Below are positions 57,024 to 64,000 of a stretch of 64,000 bases of DNA, in pieces. This DNA is from Alopecurus myosuroides. Its lineage: Eukaryota; Streptophyta; Magnoliopsida; Poales; Poaceae. Where the stretch lies: contig CM054060.1 in NCBI GenBank assembly GCA_028641055.1, positions 161,980,696-162,044,695 on the forward strand, read 5' to 3'. The translations under genes and the position numbers were made by a program. The first letter of the stretch is position 1. Each line of letters starts with the position of its first letter. Below the pieces are notes generated by a model that was given only the letters and a program-made list of their open reading frames with translations, was not told where the DNA came from and ran no database searches.

Positions 57024-59053
57024 GTCATTGATGATGTGTCACTTACCTTGTTGAAGTTGGTGTAGAGGTACACTCTCTTCACAACTAGATCGTTTCTCTT
57101 TGTACAATCTAAACAAGTCAAACAAATAACAATAAACAAACATTCTCAACCAATGGAAGAACAAACATAACATTCAACAAACTTAGTCTAAAGAGTTTTC
57201 AAGCTAGATGAGCTAATGCAAAGTCAAATTTTATCACAACTATGGTGATAGGGTTTTAGGTTTTCTACTTGGGATCAAATTTTGGTCAAGTTAAACTTTG
57301 GAATAATTCAAACTTGATTAGGCAAATGGATTGTTCTAAGGGTCGAATGGTTAGACAAAAACAAACTTGATATCAACCAAGTTGCATAGGTGGTATGGTT
57401 GGTCCAAGGCTTCACATTGTTGGTCTTCTTGAAGATCATCTTCAGGTTCCCTTATAGTTTCCTCCATCATTGTGGTGATAGCATTGCTCCTTGTAGAACT
57501 TCATTGTTTTGGTATTCACTAACTTGATAAGAAGTTTTTCCCACACAAGTTTTAGGGCTAAGGGTTTTTAGAATAAAACTATGATCAACACTTATTTCCT
57601 TCCATGGTGGTCTATTACTTGAAACAGGCTAACCATCTTCACAGTGGTCTTCAGTGTTTAGTATTGTTCAAATCCTCTTGAAGTGCTTCTACCTCTTAAT
57701 TATTTTCCTTTAGATTTTCAGCTCTTGGTGATGTTGTCCACCACTCCTCTTGACGATTTTGATATCCTTCTCCATGGAGGCCATTTGATCTTGATGTCAT
57801 CTTGATATTGGTGTCTTCTATCTTGACTTGGTTTTCTACTCCTCAAACTATTGAATTATTTGGCTAACATATATGGGGTGTTGGTCTTGATCAAAATGAT
57901 CACACCACCATATTTCCTAATAGGGTTTCACCAACACTACACAAATTTAAAGATGGCTAACACTATGGAGAAAATTTGGCCAAACCTACATGGATATGGT
58001 TTAAGGGGGTCCAATGTTTTAGGTTCTGATGTCCCTGGTCCAAGATTATTACTTGGGGCAATTTTGCAAAAGGAACCATATTTAAATTATTTATAGAATT
58101 CAAACTAGGTCAAAAATGCTCAAATGGTCATCTAATTCTAAATAATATATGAACTTGACCAAAAATTACTTTTGGCAGAAGAGTCTGTTAGTACACATCC
58201 TAAGGTTCTCAAAAATATTTAATTTTCACAATTTGGAATTATAAAATTTAAACTAGGTCAAATTTCATCAAAAAGGCTCATTTAAATTTGAACAAATTTT
58301 TAGTTAGTTAAATTTAAATTTGAGCTGTGCTTCACTATTCTACAGGCCAAGGGCTTCTCAAAAAGTCCAAGTTTGCTTAAATTGGATTTATGGATCTAAA
58401 GTTATTAACAAAACATAATTTACAAAGATTACACAATAGCAAGTGTGCACGTATCAAAATTGAAATATTTTAATTCTAAAGTGTTCTACACATTCTGAGT
58501 ATTACAAGGACTACAAAATTATTGAATTTGGCCAAGTAGATTAATTGTTATGAATTTTTAAAGTTGCAATTTAAATATGTTTTAAAATAGAAACGGGCAA
58601 TCCGAGGGAAGCTAAATGGAGTGGTCTTATTGGCCCATACCTTTTCACTGCGGATTGCGATTGTTGGCTGTTGGATCTAGATCGTGGGGCTAGGCTTCAG
58701 TGGCTCAAGGATGGGTTGGGCTTAGACTCGGCTTGACACTGGCTTAAGCCGAGCTCGACCCGATCTAATCTTAGACGTCCAGGGTAGATCAAATGGACGA
58801 GAGAGGAGGAGGGGCTCACCACTACGGCTAGGTGGCCGGAAATGGAGGGGTCGGCGGCACTGAGGCATGGGGACGGATGACGGCGACGCTATAGAGGCTA
58901 GAGGAGTTGGGAGAGGGCACGACGATGGGCGGAGCGACACGGCAGAGAGGATGGTGATAGTGGCGGAGTCCCTTACTTCCGGGAATGACGACGTGTTGAG
59001 AACAGAGACGGTGCGGCCTCCGGCAAGATTCAGGAGAGCACAACACCACTAAT
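57024..59053 (-). repeat. Element J 5' LTR, segment 4
   Basis: This continues segment 3 after B. From about 57288 it aligns with the left LTR from 30905 (for example AACTTGATTAGGCAAA and GTTTCACCAACACTACACAAAT phrases), ending in CCACTAAT, where C is inserted; the left LTR has CCACTAATCTACTACG at that point. This confirms that nothing but the insertion separates them. Confidence 0.82.
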
Positions 59054-61751
59054 TGTAGTAGTACGGCCCAACAGAGGTTGTACTGTTGCGTGTAGTACTG
59101 GCCCCTGGACCGTTCACCAGCACACACAACTAGATAGATATCTAAATAAACAAATGTATCTCATATCTAGCGAATAATTCAGAGTACAATTTTTTTTACA
59201 AGTTGCATAGCGGAAGCTAGCACAAAACTTATTCAAGTATAACAAAGCGAATAAAAGGGCTCCAGTCTTCAATTTGCGCCACAGGCGAACAAACATGTTG
59301 AGTGGAGTCACGAGACCTACGTCGATCACTCCGGATACGAACAAACTGCACGTTGGAATATGCAGCCCCCAAATGGAAGTCAGATCATTCTGAGCAATGG
59401 TGGCAAGTGACACTATGGTGGTATATAAATGGCAAGTACTAGTCTGCATGCATATTTGGCTGGTGGAGTTTGTAGGCTATTTTGCATAAATGCATTTGTC
59501 CTATCTTTTAATAGAAAGTAATTTTGCACCTAATTGGACACTTTGGTTGATAGCAAAGTGCTTCTATATAATTGGATACTTGGGTTGATAGCAAAGTGCT
59601 CCTACCCTTTTTAGATTAGCACGCTGCAACACCATTAGGCACTTCTCCAATAACCCATAGTCAAATTGGTAGTAATCCATAAAACAAGATGAACGAGATA
59701 TGTCATATTTTCCATCTAGTTGTTGAATTGTCCCTAACCAATGGAACCCAGCTAAGATCTTAGTTTTAACCCTCGCGAGGTTTGTGCCCTTTACCCGTGT
59801 AGCCTAATCGACCCCAAACACCCTGATACACCATTAGTACCACGGAAGGAAAGAAGATTAAGCCATAAACTATAAGAAGTAGATCCCCAAACCCTCCACG
59901 AGCTGGACCATCCTACAACTATTCTACATCTCTGGACATGTTGGGTTCGAGCCACCACAACCTACAATTTATATCTAGCCCATACTAACATGAAACACGG
60001 CAGCACGCAAGAACAACTACATAAAGAAACTAAACATAATCTCAAGATACTGGGCGGCGGTCCCCACCAAACATTGTACTCTCATGACATGCTAGCAATC
60101 CGCCCAGTGGTTAATTAAATATCATGTTGTTTTCATAAACAATTAAAATAACGAGTAATACTTTAACATGGTAATAATTCCCAACCACGAATATCTAGAG
60201 CATAGCTAAGCAATCTACAAATACGATGTTTGCCTAGCATATGGATTGCTACAATCTAGGGGGGACATATGATCGCTCCACTTGGGTGTTAGTGAAGCAA
60301 TCTAGCATGACGATAACACTCAACTCCTACTCATGCATAACTACCATAAAAATCGAATGCAAATAATAAATAGTAGGATCATGTGTGTCACTGGCCTTGA
60401 CAGAAATTGGAGTCGTTCACGCACTCGACTCAGTCGCAACCGTAACAACCACGGTCCTCACACGAACAGCAACCGCAACTCTCGCAATCTACACGTTGCA
60501 AGCATACCACAATAAATAACCAAACCAGACAAAACAACAATGAAGCATATGGATGCATGATGATTTAATAATGCAAGACAACTAATTTACTTGTTCTTTG
60601 GTTGTCTAAACAATATATGATGCATGGAAAATTTTGTAATGCAACAAGACACAAAAAGCAGCTTAACCAAATTAAACCTGTTTAATTAACAATCTACAAG
60701 ATCTTATCGAAATAAAATTTATAAAAAAGTAGATATAAACCTAACGTACTAATAAGATCCAAAAAGTAAATAAAACACTCGACGGAAACTTTTTAGATGA
60801 ATAAGAACAAAGTGTAGATTTGAAATTCCGAGTTACTCCGGTGGTCAAAAGTAGATCGGAATTATATAGAAATATTTGTATCTCAAATCGAAAAACTCAA
60901 AGAACGAAACTTGTAGATAATGATGAGATACAGCTACAGTAGAAATTTGAGCGAAAATGGACAAACGGTTGAAAAGTAATTGAACTTTTATCGCTTCAGA
61001 TCTGAGAGAGTAGATCTCGAAATTCTCCGGCTGTGGTGGATGAAAAGAGGTGAGGTTTCTTGGGATGGATCGGTATCGATGATATGACTTTAAAGTCCAC
61101 CGAGCAACTCACGGACCGTGGCGAGCAAAATATCACGAAACAGATCTAAAATCAAAGTTTCAAGTTTGGGACGATCTCACGGCCGGGGCTGGGGTAATTA
61201 TAGGTGGGGAGGTCGGTGGAAAGTATCTCCTTGTAGTAGGGAACAAGCCAAAATAAACGGATTCGAATTTGGACTGTTCAACGAAGAGATATGCGAGTTT
61301 GAATGAAGATATGTCAGAAAAACATGATTTGTACGGAAACACGATCGATCGTGCAAGCGTAGGCGTGCAGCCTCTGCGCTGACTTGCTGGGCCGGCCCAT
61401 GCGAGCGAGCTGGGTTCGGTTTTTTTTTTCGCTTGGTTTTTTCTTTTATATTTTTCTTAAAACTTTAATAACTTTTGAAATATAACTCGGAATCGAGTCA
61501 AACAAATTTCTAAAATTTTAAGATTTGAAACTCTATAATACTAGACTATTAGGGAGTGACTTTGGAAAAAATAAAATATCCAAATATATTTCGGCTTATA
61601 AACGCCTTATAGGAGGATTTTGGGCTTTTTAAAACATGATTTTATTTTAGGGTTTAAAATGCAACACTCAAATGTAAGTTTTAAAATAATATCATGCTAT
61701 GCATATGCTGTAGATGCAAAATATTCCAAATGCAAAATTTGGGATGTTACA
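59054..61751 (-). repeat. Element C 3' LTR (left)
   Basis: A 2698-bp LTR starts TGTAGTAGTACGGCCC and ends GGGATGTTACA on the plus strand. Its first 529 bp differ from the right LTR at about 5% of positions; 59583-60303 is identical to 63280-64000. No gene is seen in it. Confidence 0.88.
59533..59607. repeat. Tandem duplication of about 37 bp in C LTR
   Basis: AATTGGACACTTTGGTTGAT followed by AGCAAAGTGCT occurs twice in tandem (second copy AATTGGATACTTGGGTTGAT here). The same pair lies at about 63230-63305 in the other LTR, so it predates the insertion. Confidence 0.75.
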
Positions 61752-62751
61752 AACTAACCCCCTTAAGATGAATCTTGTCCCGAGATTCGGAATGGCTAGC
61801 AATTAAGTGTGGGTGGTTTTCTAAATTTGTAGGCTAACCCCCTTAAGAGAAATCTACTTGGTATCTCTAATGGCATGAGTAAATAAGTATATTATGATCT
61901 TCACTTCTTCTGTTGTGCATCCTTCACCAATATGGAGCATCTCCACTTATAGGTTGCGTGGCATAACAAACCACCACATTAGTGTCGAGGTTGGCGTCCT
62001 CTTATGTTTCTTCTATATCTTGGATCTGCGTCGTTGTCTCAAATGAGTTTCTTGTATATCTTATTGGCTAGGTTCTAGGTCATAGGTTGTGTAAACTGAA
62101 TTGGAGCATCAATAGTTTCTACATAGGAAGTGGCATCTTGGGGTGGTTGATATAGAGAGTATTGTGGAAAGGCATCTACTGGTTTAGAATAGATGGGTTT
62201 AGATAGATAGGACTAAAGGAAATAGCTACCCATACTAGTATGAACAAAGCAATACTTAACAATCATCAAACAAACAGCCAATCAATTTTAGAACACCTTT
62301 AAAAATAGGGTATAATATCTTATGAAAATACTAGTAAAGTTTTTGAAACAAAATATTTGAAAATAATCGGACTATCATTGCCATATCATATAATTTTATA
62401 TGGTCAATACCTAACGCGTTCTCGAGAAATAGTAATACTATGTGGTGGGAAACCTAGTGTCTTCAGATAGCTCCAGTAGCATGCATCGTGTTTCCTTCTT
62501 GCAGTAAGTCTTCTTCTCTATCTTGAGGTTAATCTCCTTTATATTGAATTGAATCTTCTTCTCTATGGAAATCTCTACTATGATTTGAAAACGAAGAGAT
62601 GGAAGTAGGAGATAAAGATGAGAATATTACAAGAATAGAGTCAAAGGAAGAATGTATAAAGGATTAAAAAATAAGTTTTTACCCTATGGCTTTTCCTAAT
62701 CCATTTTCTAAGGTCTCGTTCCTATAGTCAACACATTGCTCTGATACCATC
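61752..62751 (-). other. Element C internal region, non-coding
   Basis: 1000 bp with no open frame of interest. It starts with the polypurine complement AACTAACCCCCTTAAGATG and a TCCCGAGATTCGG phrase shared with B's pol end (46625-46640) and J (33740-33755). The phrase CTAACCCCCTTAAGA-GAATCT is repeated at 61834-61854. It ends with the PBS. Confidence 0.75.
62738..62749 (-). promoter_or_regulatory. Element C primer-binding site (initiator tRNA-Met)
   Basis: The plus strand reads GCTCTGATACCA, two bases from the LTR start TGTAGTAG at 62752; the same primer tRNA as B and J. Confidence 0.9.
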
Positions 62752-64000
62752 TGTAGTAGTACGGCCCAACCCAGGCTGTACTGTTGCGTGTAGTACTGTC
62801 CGCTAGACCGCTCACCAGCACACACAGCTAGATAGATATCTAAAGAAGCAAATGTATCTCATATCTAGCGAATAATCCAGAGTACAAAATTCTTTACAAG
62901 TTGCATAGCGGAAGCTAGCACATAACTTATTCAAGTATAACAAAGCGAATAAAAGGGCTCTAGTCTTCAATTTGCGCCACAGGCGAACAAACATGTTGAG
63001 TGGAGTCATGAGACCTACGTCGATCACTCCGGATACGAACAACCTGCACGTTGGAATATGCATCCCCAAATGGAGGTCAGATCATTCTGAGCAATGGTGG
63101 CAAGTGACACTATGGTGGTATATAAATGGCAAGTGCTAGTCTGCATGCATATTTGGCTGGTGGAGTTTGTAGGCTATTTTGCATAAATGCATTTGTCCTA
63201 TCTTTTAATAGAAAATAATTTTGCACCTAATTGGACACTTTGGTTGATAGCAAAGTGCTCCTATATAATTGGACACTTTGGTTGATAGCAAAGTGCTCCT
63301 ACCCTTTTTAGATTAGCACGCTGCAACACCATTAGGCACTTCTCCAATAACCCATAGTCAAATTGGTAGTAATCCATAAAACAAGATGAACGAGATATGT
63401 CATATTTTCCATCTAGTTGTTGAATTGTCCCTAACCAATGGAACCCAGCTAAGATCTTAGTTTTAACCCTCGCGAGGTTTGTGCCCTTTACCCGTGTAGC
63501 CTAATCGACCCCAAACACCCTGATACACCATTAGTACCACGGAAGGAAAGAAGATTAAGCCATAAACTATAAGAAGTAGATCCCCAAACCCTCCACGAGC
63601 TGGACCATCCTACAACTATTCTACATCTCTGGACATGTTGGGTTCGAGCCACCACAACCTACAATTTATATCTAGCCCATACTAACATGAAACACGGCAG
63701 CACGCAAGAACAACTACATAAAGAAACTAAACATAATCTCAAGATACTGGGCGGCGGTCCCCACCAAACATTGTACTCTCATGACATGCTAGCAATCCGC
63801 CCAGTGGTTAATTAAATATCATGTTGTTTTCATAAACAATTAAAATAACGAGTAATACTTTAACATGGTAATAATTCCCAACCACGAATATCTAGAGCAT
63901 AGCTAAGCAATCTACAAATACGATGTTTGCCTAGCATATGGATTGCTACAATCTAGGGGGGACATATGATCGCTCCACTTGGGTGTTAGTGAAGCAATCT
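62752..64000 (-). repeat. Element C 5' LTR (right), cut by the window edge
   Basis: The first 1249 bp of the right LTR. It is colinear with 59054-60303; see the note on its sharp change in identity at 63280. Confidence 0.88.

Larger units (their letters stand above)
30894..64000 (-). mobile_element. Element J: large non-autonomous LTR element split by nested insertions (extends past the window)
   Basis: This is a minus-strand element with a left (3') LTR 30894-33711, an internal region of 2213 bp, a PBS at 35910-35921, and a right (5') LTR starting at 35925. That right LTR is scattered over 35925-36468, 39696-40160, about 41807-42117 and 57024-59053, with the rest beyond the window. 30905-32690 of the left LTR aligns with about 57288-59053 of the right one, which proves the pieces belong together. 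Summing the pieces gives an LTR of about 4.4 kb. The left LTR lacks its first 1.6 kb or so. No gag or pol is present. Confidence 0.8.
59054..64000 (-). mobile_element. Element C: non-autonomous LTR element with 1.0 kb internal region (extends past the window)
   Basis: A minus-strand element inserted in J's right LTR at CTAAT, the expected TSD; the second copy lies outside the window. The left (3') LTR is 59054-61751, the internal region only 1000 bp, and the right (5') LTR starts at 62752 and is cut by the window edge. The internal region is too short for gag or pol. LTR ends, PBS and polypurine region follow the pattern of B and J. Confidence 0.88.

Noticed and set aside
1..64000. CRISPR arrays, operons, riboswitches, rRNA genes
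   Set aside because: No regularly spaced short repeats, no bacterial gene layout and no rRNA sequence; the window is plant nuclear DNA dominated by LTR elements.

Overview
The window looks like a large, repeat-rich grass genome of the Triticeae (wheat, Aegilops or barley type). About 57 of 64 kb are LTR retrotransposons inserted into one another. Their features fit that group: LTRs opening with a GATACGT/ACGTATC palindrome and tRNA-Asp primer sites, a Tekay-type chromovirus with 4.5 kb LTRs, solo LTRs opening like BARE/Angela, and a Stowaway MITE. No bacterial, organellar, rRNA, intact tRNA or CRISPR feature was seen. Family names are from memory and tentative; boundaries, TSDs, PBSs and reading frames were read from the sequence.

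Left block, 1-23370. A plus-strand LTR of the palindrome family (E) runs in from the left edge. It is split by a complete element D (648-10053, minus strand, TSD TGCCT) and by a possible 507-bp solo LTR. It is followed by a left-truncated minus-strand element F (11041-15352). After 473 bp of non-LTR sequence comes a plus-strand element H (15826-23370). D and H encode only Gag and a retropepsin, both broken, and no reverse transcriptase or integrase. F carries different small acidic reading frames. All three look non-autonomous.

Middle island, 23371-29660. This is the only low-copy stretch. It holds one intact nuclear gene, an intronless AP2/ERF transcription factor (25715-26590, minus) with a TATA box. 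It also holds a possible gene relic that element H appears to have cut in two (15353-15825 and 23371-23842), a 1.1 kb LINE/SINE-like retroposon with a perfect 12-bp TSD, and a 160-bp Stowaway MITE.

Right block, 29664-64000. Two LTR fragments are followed by a large non-autonomous element J (from 30894, minus). Its right LTR has been split by two BARE/Angela-like solo LTRs (36469-39695, itself hit by a palindrome-family solo LTR; and 40161-41806), by a young 14.9 kb chromovirus B (42118-57018, TSD AATAG, LTRs about 99% identical), and by a second non-autonomous element C (59054 to beyond the window). B supplies a nearly complete Gag-Pol with a chromodomain. J and C have no coding capacity but share B's initiator-Met PBS, LTR ends and polypurine-tract region, which suggests that B-like enzymes mobilised them.

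The most unusual observations are: a sharp switch from about 5% divergence to 721 bp of complete identity between the LTRs of C; an extra decayed reading frame upstream of gag in B; the swapped cargo among D, F and H; and a tRNA-like segment in the LTR of B.
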